Part shown: positions 9,498 to 18,490 of the stretch, piece by piece | Position numbering within the stretch: the stretch's first letter is position 1 | How the letters are laid out: each line of letters starts with the position of its first letter | Assembly: GCF_900100755.1 (NCBI RefSeq) | Contig: NZ_FNCI01000016.1 | Location: 1-64,000 of the forward strand | Direction: 5' to 3' | Length of the DNA stretch: 64,000 nt | DNA from: Onishia taeanensis | GTDB taxonomy: Bacteria; Pseudomonadota; Gammaproteobacteria; Pseudomonadales; Halomonadaceae | The notes under the pieces: generated by a model | Database searches by the model: none | Seen by the model: only the letters and a program-made list of their open reading frames with translations | Told to the model about the DNA's origin: nothing | Translations under genes and position numbers: made by a program

Positions 9498-10229
9498 ATG
9501 AAGTACGGAATGCGTGAACGGATTAGCGGAGCGATCATTCTGCTGGCCTTGGCCGTGATCTTTCTGCCGATGCTTTTCGATGACCCGGTATCACGAGATG
9601 AGCGGCCCCAGCCGATGCTCAGCATCGAAGCGCCGCTGGACGTCGAACGCGTGGACGTCGATGATCCGCAGCCGCCGAGCCGGCTCGATGAGACATCTAG
9701 CGACAGGGCAACCGATGAGAGCGACTCACAGGGCTCGACTGCCGCGGTAACGGCACCGGCGCAGTCAGACGCGACCGGTGGCAGCGACGACGCTGAAGCC
9801 CCACAGGAGTCTGCAGTGGCTCCCGCGCAGCCTTCGACTGACTCTGACTCAGAAGGGTCGACGTCTGTCGCCTCCGGCGAGTCATCGGCTGCGCCTCAGG
9901 CCGCTTCCGACCCGGGGCAGGCCGACAACGCTGGGAACGAACAATCGGCAGATCCCATCGCCGAGCTCGCTCGCGCGGCGGAAGCCAAGCGTGCTGCCTC
10001 CGGCGATTGGTCAGTGCAGGCCGGCAGCTTCGGTGAGCCTGGCAACGCCGAGCGTCTGGCGAAGAAGCTCGAAAGCCAGGGCTTCAGCGTCTTTAGTCGC
10101 CCACGGGGCAATGACCTGACCGCCGTTTATGTCGGGCCCTATGCTAGTGCCGAGGAGGGTGAGCGTGCGCGCAGCGAGCTCAAGGCCAAGGCCAATCTAC
10201 AGGGGCTAGTGGTGAGGATGTCACCATGA
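9498..10229 (+). CDS. SPOR-domain inner-membrane protein (DedD-like)
   Basis: The 243-residue protein has a short cytoplasmic start, one membrane helix (about residues 12-30, AIILLALAVIFLPMLF), a long low-complexity Ser/Asp/Ala-rich periplasmic linker (about 35-155), and a C-terminal SPOR domain (about 165-243) beginning WSVQAGSFGEPGNAERL. SPOR domains bind denuded septal glycan, and DedD takes part in cell division in E. coli. The placement between folC and cvpA matches DedD in related genomes. It overlaps cvpA by four bases (ATGA). GAGGGGTG precedes the ATG. Confidence 0.85.
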   Translation: MKYGMRERISGAIILLALAVIFLPMLFDDPVSRDERPQPMLSIEAPLDVERVDVDDPQPPSRLDETSSDRATDESDSQGSTAAVTAPAQSDATGGSDDAEAPQESAVAPAQPSTDSDSEGSTSVASGESSAAPQAASDPGQADNAGNEQSADPIAELARAAEAKRAASGDWSVQAGSFGEPGNAERLAKKLESQGFSVFSRPRGNDLTAVYVGPYASAEEGERARSELKAKANLQGLVVRMSP

Positions 10230-10813
10230 CGCTGACCTGGATCGACTGGATATTTGTGGGCGTGTTGGCCATTACCATGCTGGCGGGCTTCATGCGTGGT
10301 CTCGTTCAGGAAGGTCTGGGGCTCGCCACCTGGGTGCTGGCCCTGGTGGCGGCGCGGTTCTTCGCCGAGCCAGTGGCGGACATGCTGGATGGCTTGATCG
10401 ACAGCCCCGATGGCCGCCTGGTGCTGGCCTTCGTGCTGGTCACCTTCGTGGTCATCATGCTGGGCGGCATCGTCATCCGCTTGCTGCATGCCGCGGTCGA
10501 GTGGGTCGGCATGGGCTTCTTCAACCGGATCGCCGGTGCCGTATTCGGCACCCTCAAGGGGGCAGTGATTCTGGTGTTGGCCACGCTGCTGATAGGGTTT
10601 ACGCCCCTCGAGCAGCTCGACGCCTGGCAGAATGCCGAGGTTCGCCCAACCTTCGAGCGTCTCGAGGCCTGGGGCCTGGATCGTGTGGCGGCCTGGGAGC
10701 GTAAGGATCCAGAGCGCGCCGAACAGCTACGCTCACTCACTTTGCCAGACATTCTGGGGCAGGACGCTCCGGCGAGGGACAAGGCTCCTGCGCGCGAGGA
10801 TGGCGCACTCTGA
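10226..10813 (+). CDS. cvpA: CvpA family membrane protein
   Basis: CvpA is a small inner-membrane protein needed for colicin V production in E. coli and often located beside purF. The 195-residue product starts with the typical WIDWIFVGVLAITMLAGFMRGLVQE and shows four hydrophobic segments (about residues 5-25, 30-50, 65-90, 105-125). A charged cytoplasmic tail ends it. Its ATG overlaps the SPOR gene stop, so the two are probably translationally coupled. purF follows after 64 bases. Confidence 0.92.
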   Translation: MTLTWIDWIFVGVLAITMLAGFMRGLVQEGLGLATWVLALVAARFFAEPVADMLDGLIDSPDGRLVLAFVLVTFVVIMLGGIVIRLLHAAVEWVGMGFFNRIAGAVFGTLKGAVILVLATLLIGFTPLEQLDAWQNAEVRPTFERLEAWGLDRVAAWERKDPERAEQLRSLTLPDILGQDAPARDKAPAREDGAL

Positions 10814-10877
10814 ACCCATTTTACATGGCGCCGGTTCGTTCGGCGTCGAAGCACCATTGCAAGCGAGGTAAGCCGGA

Positions 10878-12407
10878 ATGTGCGGTATCGTAGGCCTAAT
10901 GGCCAATCAGGCGGTGAACCAGGCGTTGTATGACGCCCTGACGGTCCTTCAGCATCGCGGACAGGACGCCGCCGGGATGATGACTTGGCACGAGGGACGC
11001 TTCCTGCTGCGCAAGAGTAATGGCCTAGTGCGTGATGTCTTCCACACCCGCCATATGCGCCGCCTCAAAGGCAACCTGGGAATCGGCCATGTGCGCTACC
11101 CGACGGCCGGGTCCTCCAGTGAAGCGGAGTCCCAGCCGTTCTATGTCAACTCCCCCTACGGCATTTCGCTTGCCCACAACGGCAACCTGACGAACTCCGA
11201 CCAGCTCAAGCAGGAGCTGTTCTCCAGCGACCTGCGCCACATCAACACCAGCTCGGATTCCGAGGTGTTGCTCAACGTCTTCGCCCATGAGCTGGGTAAG
11301 CAAGGGCTGAGCATGGGCCCGGAAGACATCTTCGACGCCGTGCGTCGGGTGCATCGTCGCTGCAACGGTGGCTATGCGGCCGTGGCCATCATCAACGGCT
11401 ATGGCATGGTGGCGTTCCGTGACCCGCACGGCATTCGTCCGGTGGTCTTCGGTACCCGTCAGGAAGAAGGTCGCCAGGAGGTGATGATCGCCTCGGAGTC
11501 GGTGGCGCTGGACGTGGGCGGCTTCGAGCTGCACCGCGACCTGGATCCGGGCGAGGCGATCTTCGTCGACCTCGACGGCAATATTCATACCCAGTCCTGT
11601 GCCGACAATCCCGTCCTCGCTCCTTGCATCTTCGAACACGTCTATCTGGCGCGTCCGGACTCCATCCTCGACGGTGCTTATGTTTACGGCACGCGCATGC
11701 AGATGGGCCGTAAGCTGGGCGATCGCATCCGCCAGGAGTGGCCCGACTACGATATCGACGTGGTGATTCCGATTCCCGACACCTCGCGGACCTCGGCGCT
11801 GGAACTCGCTCAGCATCTCGGGGTGACCTACCGCGAAGGCTTCATGAAGAATCGCTACATCGGGCGGACCTTCATCATGCCGGGGCAGACGCTGCGCAAG
11901 AAGTCGGTGCGTCAGAAGCTCAACGCCATCGACGTCGAGTTCAAGGGCAAGAACGTGCTGCTGGTGGATGATTCCATCGTGCGCGGTACCACCTGCAACG
12001 AGATCATCCAGATGGCCCGAGAAGCGGGTGCCAACAAGGTCTACTTTGCGTCCGCTGCACCGCCCGTGCGCTACCCGAACGTCTATGGCATCGACATGCC
12101 GTCTGCCGAAGAGCTGATTGCTCATGGGCGCACCGAGGCCGAGGTGGGCGACCTGATCGGTGCCGACCGCATGATCTATCAGGATCTCGAAGATCTGAAG
12201 ACGGCCTGCCGCGACGTCAATCCGGCGCTTGAGGAATTCGATTGCTCGGTTTTCGATGGCCGCTACATCACCGGCGATATCGACGAGGCCTACCTGAACA
12301 ACCTGGAAGCCTCGCGTAACGATTCCGCCAAGGATCATAGCGCCGGTGACCATGCCCTGGTGGGCATGCACAATCAGGACGATGACCAGGACGACGATTT
12401 CGCTTGA
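10878..12407 (+). CDS. purF: Amidophosphoribosyltransferase
   Basis: PurF makes phosphoribosylamine from PRPP and glutamine, the first step of purine synthesis. The 509-residue enzyme begins [11 protein letters not shown] with the nucleophile Cys2 of the Ntn glutaminase and no propeptide. It shows HNGNLTN and the PRPP loop [13 protein letters not shown] in the transferase half. The tail after residue 480 is Asp/His-rich. The metZ start overlaps or directly follows its stop. Confidence 0.96.
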   Translation: MCGIVGLMANQAVNQALYDALTVLQHRGQDAAGMMTWHEGRFLLRKSNGLVRDVFHTRHMRRLKGNLGIGHVRYPTAGSSSEAESQPFYVNSPYGISLAHNGNLTNSDQLKQELFSSDLRHINTSSDSEVLLNVFAHELGKQGLSMGPEDIFDAVRRVHRRCNGGYAAVAIINGYGMVAFRDPHGIRPVVFGTRQEEGRQEVMIASESVALDVGGFELHRDLDPGEAIFVDLDGNIHTQSCADNPVLAPCIFEHVYLARPDSILDGAYVYGTRMQMGRKLGDRIRQEWPDYDIDVVIPIPDTSRTSALELAQHLGVTYREGFMKNRYIGRTFIMPGQTLRKKSVRQKLNAIDVEFKGKNVLLVDDSIVRGTTCNEIIQMAREAGANKVYFASAAPPVRYPNVYGIDMPSAEELIAHGRTEAEVGDLIGADRMIYQDLEDLKTACRDVNPALEEFDCSVFDGRYITGDIDEAYLNNLEASRNDSAKDHSAGDHALVGMHNQDDDQDDDFA

Positions 12408-12418
12408 AGGGAGACGGT

Positions 12419-13624
12419 ATGAACGACGAAAGCGACTTTGAGGCCTGGCACGACTGGGCGCTCGATACCCAGGCCATTCGTGCCGGACATGCCCGCACCG
12501 CCGAGCAGGAGCACGGTGAGCCGATCTTCCCGACGTCGAGCTTCGTCTATGGCAGTGCCGCCGAGGCGGCACGCAAATTCGGCGGCGAAGAAGCCGGTAA
12601 TATCTACTCGCGGTTCACCAACCCCACGGTGCGCACCTTCGAGAAGCGCTTGGCGGCCATGGAGGGCGGCGAGCGCTGTGTGGCCACAAGCTCCGGCATG
12701 GCGGCCATCATGTCGACGGTGCTGGGGCTATTAGAAGCCGGCGACGAGATCGTCGCCTCGCGCTCGCTATTCGGCTCCACGGTTAGCCTGTTCGACAAGT
12801 ACTTCGCCAAGTTCGGCATCGTGACCCACTACGTGGAGCTGTCGAACCTCGAGGCCTGGGAAGCAGCGATGACGCCGCGTACCAAGCTTCTGTTCGCGGA
12901 GACGCCATCGAATCCGCTCTCCGAGGTGGTGGATATCCCGGCCCTGGCCGAGATCGCGCATCGCCACGACGCGCTGTTAGCGATCGACAACTGCTTTCTG
13001 ACGCCGGCGCTGCAGCGCCCGCTCGCGCTGGGCGCCGATCTGGTGATCCATTCGGCCACCAAGTATTTGGACGGCCAGGGCCGGGCGTTGGGTGGTGCAG
13101 TGGTCGGCCGTGACAAGGAGCTAGAGGCACTCTTCGGGGTAGTGCGGACCTGCGGGCCCTGCATGAGTCCCTTCAACGCCTGGGTGTTCCTGAAGGGCCT
13201 GGAGACGCTGAGTCTGCGCATGCGCGCCCACTGCGACAATGCGCTGGCGTTGGCGCGTTTCCTGGATGCCCATCCGGCGGTGACCAAGGTGCATTACAGC
13301 GGCCTCGAAACTCACCCGCAGCATCGGTTGGCTGCCGATCAGCAGCGCGGCTTCGGTGGTGTGCTGGGCTTTGAAGTCGAGGGGGGCCGTGCGGCCGCCT
13401 GGTCGGTCATCGATGCGACCCGCATCCTGTCGATCACGGGCAACCTGGGGGACGTGAAATCCACCATTGGCCATCCCGCCACCACGACCCATGGTCGCCT
13501 CTCCGACGAGCAGAAGCTCGCTGCCGGCATCGCGGAAGGGCTCGTGCGGGTCTCGGTGGGCCTCGAGGATATCGAGGACATCAAGGGCGACCTGGCCCGA
13601 GGACTGGATGCGCTGATGAGCTGA
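12419..13624 (+). CDS. metZ: O-succinylhomoserine sulfhydrylase
   Basis: MetZ uses O-succinylhomoserine and sulfide to make homocysteine in the direct sulfhydrylation route to methionine. The 401-residue PLP enzyme belongs to the Cys/Met metabolism family. It has YSRFTNPTV, the PLP lysine in HSATKYLDGQGR (K215), and GNLGDVKSTIGHPATTTH near the end. A TTG at 12404 is in frame, but ATG 12419 is preceded by AAGGGAG and is preferred. purF-metZ adjacency is also found in Pseudomonas. MetZ is hard to separate from MetB by sequence alone, and the context favours MetZ. Confidence 0.9.
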   Translation: MNDESDFEAWHDWALDTQAIRAGHARTAEQEHGEPIFPTSSFVYGSAAEAARKFGGEEAGNIYSRFTNPTVRTFEKRLAAMEGGERCVATSSGMAAIMSTVLGLLEAGDEIVASRSLFGSTVSLFDKYFAKFGIVTHYVELSNLEAWEAAMTPRTKLLFAETPSNPLSEVVDIPALAEIAHRHDALLAIDNCFLTPALQRPLALGADLVIHSATKYLDGQGRALGGAVVGRDKELEALFGVVRTCGPCMSPFNAWVFLKGLETLSLRMRAHCDNALALARFLDAHPAVTKVHYSGLETHPQHRLAADQQRGFGGVLGFEVEGGRAAAWSVIDATRILSITGNLGDVKSTIGHPATTTHGRLSDEQKLAAGIAEGLVRVSVGLEDIEDIKGDLARGLDALMS

Positions 13625-13651
13625 CCCTGACTCGGCTCTTGTCCATGAATG

Positions 13652-13675
13652 ACGCCCCGCTTGTCGGGGCGTTGC
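13652..13675 (+). terminator. Hairpin after metZ
   Basis: ACGCCCCG (13652-13659) pairs perfectly with CGGGGCGT (13665-13672) across a 5-base loop. The following bases, TGCTG, are poor in T, so termination may be weak or Rho-assisted. Confidence 0.55.
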
Positions 13676-13857
13676 TGTATCTGGGAAAGACCGCGGCCAT
13701 CGTTGGTGGAAAGTACATGAAACGTTCATATTTTTGCGCTGTTTCATGCGGTGCCGGCAGGTATGATCGGGAACTGATATACACCTAACTCATTGCGTGG
13801 CGGTAGCGTCAGCTCCACCTCAGCAGTAATCACTACCAAGGTCAGGAGGGCGGGGCA

Positions 13858-14412
13858 ATGTGGCGTAACACTCGGCGAGGGTGGGGCATCGTCAGTATCG
13901 TGCTTCACTGGGCCAGTGCTGTGGCGATACTGGGCCTCTTTGTACTCGGCTGGTGGATGACCGATCTGGGCTACTACGACAGCTGGTATAACTTGGCGCC
14001 CTGGTGGCACCGTTCAATCGGTATCTTGCTGTTGGCCGCAACGCTTTTACGTCTCGCCTGGCGAGCTTTCAATCCGTCACCTGCACTGCCGGGGTCAAGG
14101 CTCGAAAGACTGGCTGCAGAACTCGGTCACCTGGGGCTTTACCTGCTGCTGGTGGTCGTCCTCGTCAGCGGCTACCTTATTTCTACCGCCGATGGACGCG
14201 GCATCAGCGTGTTCGATTGGTTCGAGGTTCCCGCTCTGCTTAGCGATCTGCCTGGCCAGGCGACGCTTGCCGGCACCGTTCATTGGTATCTCGCTCTGGC
14301 CTTGATCGGTCTCGCTAGCGTCCACATGCTGGCTGCATTCAAGCATCACATTATCGACCGTCATGACGTTCTGGTTCGCATGGTTAACCCGCGTATCTCA
14401 CGCAAGCCGTGA
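13858..14412 (+). CDS. Cytochrome b561 family protein
   Basis: This 184-residue protein with four membrane helices belongs to the bacterial cytochrome b561 family, which carries electrons in the inner membrane with two b hemes. Candidate heme ligands lie in VLHWASA (first helix), WWHRSIG (second helix) and TVHWYLALALIGLASVHML (fourth helix). The next gene encodes a YceI protein, and the yceJ(b561)-yceI pair is also known in E. coli, which supports a joint role in an isoprenoid- or quinone-linked periplasmic process. AGGAGGGCGGGGCA precedes the ATG. Confidence 0.9.
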   Translation: MWRNTRRGWGIVSIVLHWASAVAILGLFVLGWWMTDLGYYDSWYNLAPWWHRSIGILLLAATLLRLAWRAFNPSPALPGSRLERLAAELGHLGLYLLLVVVLVSGYLISTADGRGISVFDWFEVPALLSDLPGQATLAGTVHWYLALALIGLASVHMLAAFKHHIIDRHDVLVRMVNPRISRKP

Positions 14413-14499
14413 CGCTGTACTGATGCATCGCATCAATCTTCCAATGCCGGGCGCCGACAGGTCGGTGCTCGGACAAGTTTTCATCCAAGAAGGAGCAAG

Positions 14500-15084
14500 A
14501 TGATGTTGAAGAAGACAGCACTAGCCGCTCTGACCGCTGCCGCTCTGGTACCGGTGAGTCAGGCACAGGCCGCCGATTACATGATCGATACCGAAGGGCA
14601 GCATGCCTTCGTACAGTTCAAGATTAGTCATTTGGGCTTCTCCTACATTCTGGGTTCTTTCGAGGAGTTCAGTGGCGAATTCAGCTACGACCCCGAGAAC
14701 CTGGACGCGTCATCCGTGTCCATGGAGGTCGAGGTCGACAGCTTGAATACCAACCATGCCGAGCGTGATAAGCATATTCTCAGTGAAGATTTCCTCAATG
14801 CCGGGGAATATCCGACGGCTACTTTCACGTCCACCGGGTTCGAGTCAACTGGCGAAGGTGAGGGCGTACTGACAGGCGAGCTGAGCCTGCATGGCAAGAC
14901 GCAGGAAATCGAGATGAACGTCGAACACATCGGCGGTGGGGAGGACCCTTGGGGCAACTATCGCCAAGGCTTCGAAGGCAGCACCACGCTGACGCTGGCT
15001 GACTTCGATATCGACATGAGCAGCATGCCGGAACCGATGCAAACGCTTGAACTCTATGTGACATTTGAAGGCATTCGTCAGTAA
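14500..15084 (+). CDS. yceI: YceI family periplasmic lipocalin-like protein
   Basis: The 194-residue product has a signal peptide (about residues 1-25, cleavage after SQAQA) and a YceI domain, a beta-barrel that binds polyisoprenoid or long amphipathic lipids. Typical blocks are HAFVQFKISHLGFSYILGSF, ERDKHILSEDFLNAGEYPTA, and LTLHG-like LSLHGKTQEIEM. A good ribosome-binding site (AAGGAG) sits just upstream. It follows the b561 gene by 87 bases and is closed by a strong terminator. Confidence 0.93.
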   Translation: MMLKKTALAALTAAALVPVSQAQAADYMIDTEGQHAFVQFKISHLGFSYILGSFEEFSGEFSYDPENLDASSVSMEVEVDSLNTNHAERDKHILSEDFLNAGEYPTATFTSTGFESTGEGEGVLTGELSLHGKTQEIEMNVEHIGGGEDPWGNYRQGFEGSTTLTLADFDIDMSSMPEPMQTLELYVTFEGIRQ

Positions 15085-15111
15085 AACGAACCTCTAATGA
15101 CGGATGATCAG

Positions 15112-15143
15112 GGCATTGCCGGGCGACCGGCGGTGCCTTTTTT
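15112..15143 (+). terminator. Rho-independent terminator after yceI
   Basis: GGCATTGCCGG (15112-15122) pairs with CCGGCGGTGCC (15127-15137), with two G-U type pairs, and six T residues follow (15138-15143). Confidence 0.85.
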
Positions 15144-15216
15144 ATGCGGCACTGGAAAACTCGAGGGAAGTATTACCTGGACAAGATGCTGTAAAAGGGA
15201 CGGCTCAAGATGAGGT

Positions 15217-15247
15217 AAAAAAAACCGGCCAACGAAGTTGGCCGGTT
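15217..15247 (-). terminator. Rho-independent terminator of the dioxygenase gene
   Basis: An 11-bp perfect stem (15223-15233 with 15237-15247, loop GAA) is flanked on its left by a run of eight A residues (15217-15224). Read on the minus strand this is a stem followed by a U-tract, and it closes the gene at 15331-16125. Confidence 0.9.
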
Positions 15248-15330
15248 CGCGAGTTCCTTTCACTGCTTGCGGGATAGTCAGTCATTTTTCCTCTATTGTC
15301 TGCGGTTATTCCTAGGGTGATTAGGTCGTG

Positions 15331-16125
15331 TTAAAAGACGTTGTTAAGTACTGCATCAGGGAAGTGACGGCGCAACATCCGGTTCTGAAAACCATCCACG
15401 AAGCGACTGTTGATGATGACGATAAAGCGCTCGAAGGGACGGCTAGAGTCCCGCTGGGTCATGGCATCGACGCTGTGAAAGAGTCGGTCATCATGCAGAT
15501 GCAAGACTTGTCCGGGGGCGGTGATGTGCTCCAGCAGCGGCTGCTGGCCGGCCTTGTCGGCATACAGGCGGTTGGTAGCGCCATCGACGTTATCGCGATT
15601 GATGACCAGGATGCTCAGGAACTTGCAGCCGTCAGCATGAATTCCCTGCCCTTGTAGTGGATCGATCATGCCCTTACCGCGGCTGCCGGTGATTTGCATC
15701 AGTATCGGTTCACGTGGGCCTATCCCCCACATCCTGGCCCAGGCCTTGACGAAGGCCTTTACGTCCTGGCGTTGCGTAAAGCGCTCTTCCAGGGCTGGGT
15801 AGTAGCGAAGCTTGTCGGCCATGCTTTCGGCATCGTTGAAGGCGCCGCCTTGTGCCATGGGGCAGTTCCCCATGACCTCGACTTCCTCTTCCTCGGTCAG
15901 GTTCAGCCACGACATGCGTTTCCAGCGGCGGTTTACATAGGGGTCCCTAGGTAGGCTGGGCAGAAAGCTCGCCCAGGCCTCTAGGTCGATGTGCGCCGAG
16001 ATGTCAGCCAGGCTCCAGCCTTGCTGCGACAACTCCTGAGAGACGCGTGACTCCCAGTAAGGAGGCGGGGTTGGCTGGGCGACGGCGGACAGGTCGTAAC
16101 CGTGTTTCAGGCTTTCGTTTTTCAT
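15331..16125 (-). CDS. 2-oxoglutarate/Fe(II) dioxygenase family protein (2OG-Fe_Oxy_2 type)
   Basis: The 264-residue protein resembles the 2OG-Fe dioxygenase family that includes bacterial free-amino-acid hydroxylases such as L-isoleucine 4-hydroxylase. The iron triad can be read as H163-x-D165 in GIHADG and H217 in DDRLFHSV. An arginine a few residues later (R229 or R233) could bind 2-oxoglutarate ahead of FIVIINSRF. The start at 16125 is preferred over 16227 because GAGGAACGAGACC precedes it and the longer frame adds a Cys-rich, low-quality N-terminus. The gene stands alone between convergent yceI and a divergent c-di-GMP gene. The substrate is unknown; hydroxylation of a free amino acid is an inference. 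Confidence 0.8.
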   Translation of the reverse strand: MKNESLKHGYDLSAVAQPTPPPYWESRVSQELSQQGWSLADISAHIDLEAWASFLPSLPRDPYVNRRWKRMSWLNLTEEEEVEVMGNCPMAQGGAFNDAESMADKLRYYPALEERFTQRQDVKAFVKAWARMWGIGPREPILMQITGSRGKGMIDPLQGQGIHADGCKFLSILVINRDNVDGATNRLYADKAGQQPLLEHITAPGQVLHLHDDRLFHSVDAMTQRDSSRPFERFIVIINSRFVDGFQNRMLRRHFPDAVLNNVF

Positions 16126-16430
16126 GGTCTCGTTCCTCTTGGGGTTATGTTGCCAGTACTGGCAACAGCAAAAGTTGCTACAAAAGCAACCCCTCAAGGT
16201 TTGAGACACTTGGTCAAATAAAGCCAAGCAAAGGTGTAAAATTCCTACAGCCGCGATACGGTCAGCTCGTATTTAAGCTAGGATAAGAGACGCATGGCGT
16301 TTAGCCCTTCAGCATGGAAGGCATCATGAAGGATTACAGTAGGTTATTGGGGTGTGAGTATTGCCGCACTTCGCCGAGAGGCTGGTCTTGAGCGAAGTTA
16401 CTGTCGGCGCCCAACGATGATCTGGGAGAA
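16126..16430. other. Divergent promoter region, dioxygenase and c-di-GMP gene
   Basis: This 305-base gap separates two divergently transcribed genes. It contains a perfect 18-bp palindrome (16149-16166) and a smaller inverted repeat, GTTGCT with AGCAAC (16174-16190), both close to the dioxygenase start. No other gene-like frame was recognised, and I could not place convincing -35/-10 pairs for either gene. Confidence 0.5.
16149..16166. promoter_or_regulatory. Perfect palindrome, candidate operator of the dioxygenase gene
   Basis: GTTGCCAGTACTGGCAAC is a perfect 18-bp palindrome. It ends 24 bases upstream of the dioxygenase start codon at 16125, a position fit for a repressor site or a leader hairpin. 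No regulator gene is adjacent, so the binding protein is unknown. Confidence 0.45.
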
Positions 16431-18398
16431 GTGTACTTGTCTTTTGCCTTTCGGCACATATCTCGTGTTTTCAAGCGTTTAGCCACATGGCGGTATACCA
16501 GTACGCTGGTATTTTCTGGTCTATCCGGTGTGGCCCTCTTGATATGCGCCACCCTCGATAATCCGCACTTTCTCCAGATCGTCGGTATCGTGCTGCTGTG
16601 CCTGGCGCTTTACGCCTGCCTGGGGCGAATCCTGGCGCAAGAAGCCGAGGCCACATCAGGGGCTGGCGATCTCGAGACAGTGCAGCGCCATTACTCCGAA
16701 AGCGAGCAGCGCTTTCGTGCGCTGCTCGAAAGCCTGCCCAAGGTGGCCGTGCAGGGTTACGATCGCGACCGTCGCGTCATTTACTGGAACTCGGCTAGTA
16801 CCGAGCTCTATGGCTATACGCGTGATGAGGCGCAGGGCCAGCTGCTCGAGGACCTGATCATCCCCAGCGAGATGCGTTACGCAGTCATCGATGCCCATCG
16901 AGCCTGGGTACAGGAGGGCATCGAGATTCCGGCCTCGGAGCTAGAACTCAAGCGCAAGTTCGGTGAGCCGGTGGCGGTGTATTCTCACCATGTCATGCTC
17001 GGCGAGCACACCGACGAGCCGCTGATGTTCTGCATTGATGTCGATCTGTCTGACCAGAAGCAGGCTCGGCGGGATCTAGACTTTGTTACCCGGTTCGACT
17101 CCCTGACCATGTTGCCCAATCGCGGGACCTTTGCGACCCAGCTCAACGAGTGCCTGACTGACGCCGATAAGCTAGGGGAGGTGGTCGCCGTGGTTTTCGC
17201 CGATATCCAAGGCTTTGGCGAAATCAACGACGCTGAGGGTTATGAGCTTGGGGACCGTCTGCTGGTAGAGGTCGCCCATCGCTTGCGTAGTTGCCAGAGA
17301 AGCTCTGATTTGCTGTCACGGTTTGGTGGCGATGAATTCGTGATGGCCTTTCCGCACCTCAAGGCCGGCAACAATGCGATGCCGTTAATCGAAAAGGTGC
17401 TCTCAGCCTTCAAGGAACCCTTCGATATAGGGCTTGGTGAGCTGCATGTCAGCCTCAAGTTTGGGGTCAGTCTCTTTCCTGATAACGGACAGAGTGCCCG
17501 CGAGTTGATCCAGAATGCCGACGTGGCCAAGAACCGGGCCAAACTTGCGGCCGGGCAGGCCTGCTGGTTCTTCGATCAGCGCCTGCATGACGAGCTGGTG
17601 CATGAGTATCGTATGACGGAGCGCCTGCAGCGAGCGCTGCGTGACGGTGAATTGGTGCTGCATTATCAGCCGCAAGTGGCCGCCACTAGTGGTCGAGTGG
17701 AGAACATCGAAGCCCTGATTCGATGGTTTCCCCGCGACGGTGGCAGCATTCCCCCGTCTGAGTTCATCCCCATAGCCGAGCACTCGAACCTGATCTATCG
17801 CATTGGAGAGTGGGTCATCCATGAGGCGTGTCGTCAGCAGGCCGAGTGGAAGGCGTCGGGCTTGGGGGACTATCGTATCGACATCAATCTTTCCGGCAAG
17901 CAGGTGATCCAGCATGATGTCTTCGCATACCTCGAAAACTGCATGGACCAGTTTGGTCTGACGACCCGGGATATCGGCATCGAGCTGACCGAGAACGTTT
18001 TGATACGGGCCGATCAGCATATCCTCAATACGCTGCGCCGGCTCTATCATCGTGGCATGAAAATCGCTATCGATGACTTTGGCACCGGTTATTCGTCGTT
18101 GAGTTATCTCAAGCAGTTCCCGATCACGTCGTTGAAGATCGACCGGGGGTTTGTGCGGGATGCTCCCGATGAGCCAAGCGATCGCGCCATCATGGCGGCG
18201 ATGGTCTTTATTGGCCATCAGCTAGGTCTTGAGGTGGTGGCCGAAGGCGTCGAGAACGAGGAGCAACTTGAGCTGGTGCGTGAGTTCGGCTGTGATCTGG
18301 TACAGGGGTTTTACTATTTCAAGCCGATGAGTGCCGGCGATATCGGCCGCTTGAAGCGCTCGCTGATGGCGGTTAGTGGGCAGTTGCCAAATCACTGA
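16431..18398 (+). CDS. PAS-GGDEF-EAL c-di-GMP turnover protein
   Basis: The protein of about 655 residues has two N-terminal membrane helices (about 23-42 and 48-66), a PAS domain (about 92-208), a GGDEF domain (about 215-375) and an EAL domain (about 395-640). GGDEF is intact (299-303) and is preceded by the product-inhibition site RSSD (290-293) at the correct spacing. The EAL part keeps EALIRW (427-432), ELTEN, DDFGTGYSS, KIDRGF and EGVE, so phosphodiesterase activity is expected. The lysine usual after the conserved Phe in the substrate loop is Gly (GFGEIND). GTG 16431 touches the GGGAGAA ribosome-binding site, so TTG 16437, six bases away, may be the true start. Confidence 0.9.
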   Translation: MYLSFAFRHISRVFKRLATWRYTSTLVFSGLSGVALLICATLDNPHFLQIVGIVLLCLALYACLGRILAQEAEATSGAGDLETVQRHYSESEQRFRALLESLPKVAVQGYDRDRRVIYWNSASTELYGYTRDEAQGQLLEDLIIPSEMRYAVIDAHRAWVQEGIEIPASELELKRKFGEPVAVYSHHVMLGEHTDEPLMFCIDVDLSDQKQARRDLDFVTRFDSLTMLPNRGTFATQLNECLTDADKLGEVVAVVFADIQGFGEINDAEGYELGDRLLVEVAHRLRSCQRSSDLLSRFGGDEFVMAFPHLKAGNNAMPLIEKVLSAFKEPFDIGLGELHVSLKFGVSLFPDNGQSARELIQNADVAKNRAKLAAGQACWFFDQRLHDELVHEYRMTERLQRALRDGELVLHYQPQVAATSGRVENIEALIRWFPRDGGSIPPSEFIPIAEHSNLIYRIGEWVIHEACRQQAEWKASGLGDYRIDINLSGKQVIQHDVFAYLENCMDQFGLTTRDIGIELTENVLIRADQHILNTLRRLYHRGMKIAIDDFGTGYSSLSYLKQFPITSLKIDRGFVRDAPDEPSDRAIMAAMVFIGHQLGLEVVAEGVENEEQLELVREFGCDLVQGFYYFKPMSAGDIGRLKRSLMAVSGQLPNH

Positions 18399-18490
18399 TG
18401 CATAACCCTGGCGAGCTAGGTTATCGGGCCTGCGCAATGGCGTCGTGGGGCGTACAATGTCGCTCCTTTGCATAGTCGCCAGGAGGCAAT

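Noticed and set aside
11025-12572. Antisense open frame of 515 codons opposite purF and metZ
   Set aside because: It mirrors the codon pattern of two clearly real genes, has no recognisable domain, and long antisense frames are expected in GC-rich DNA.
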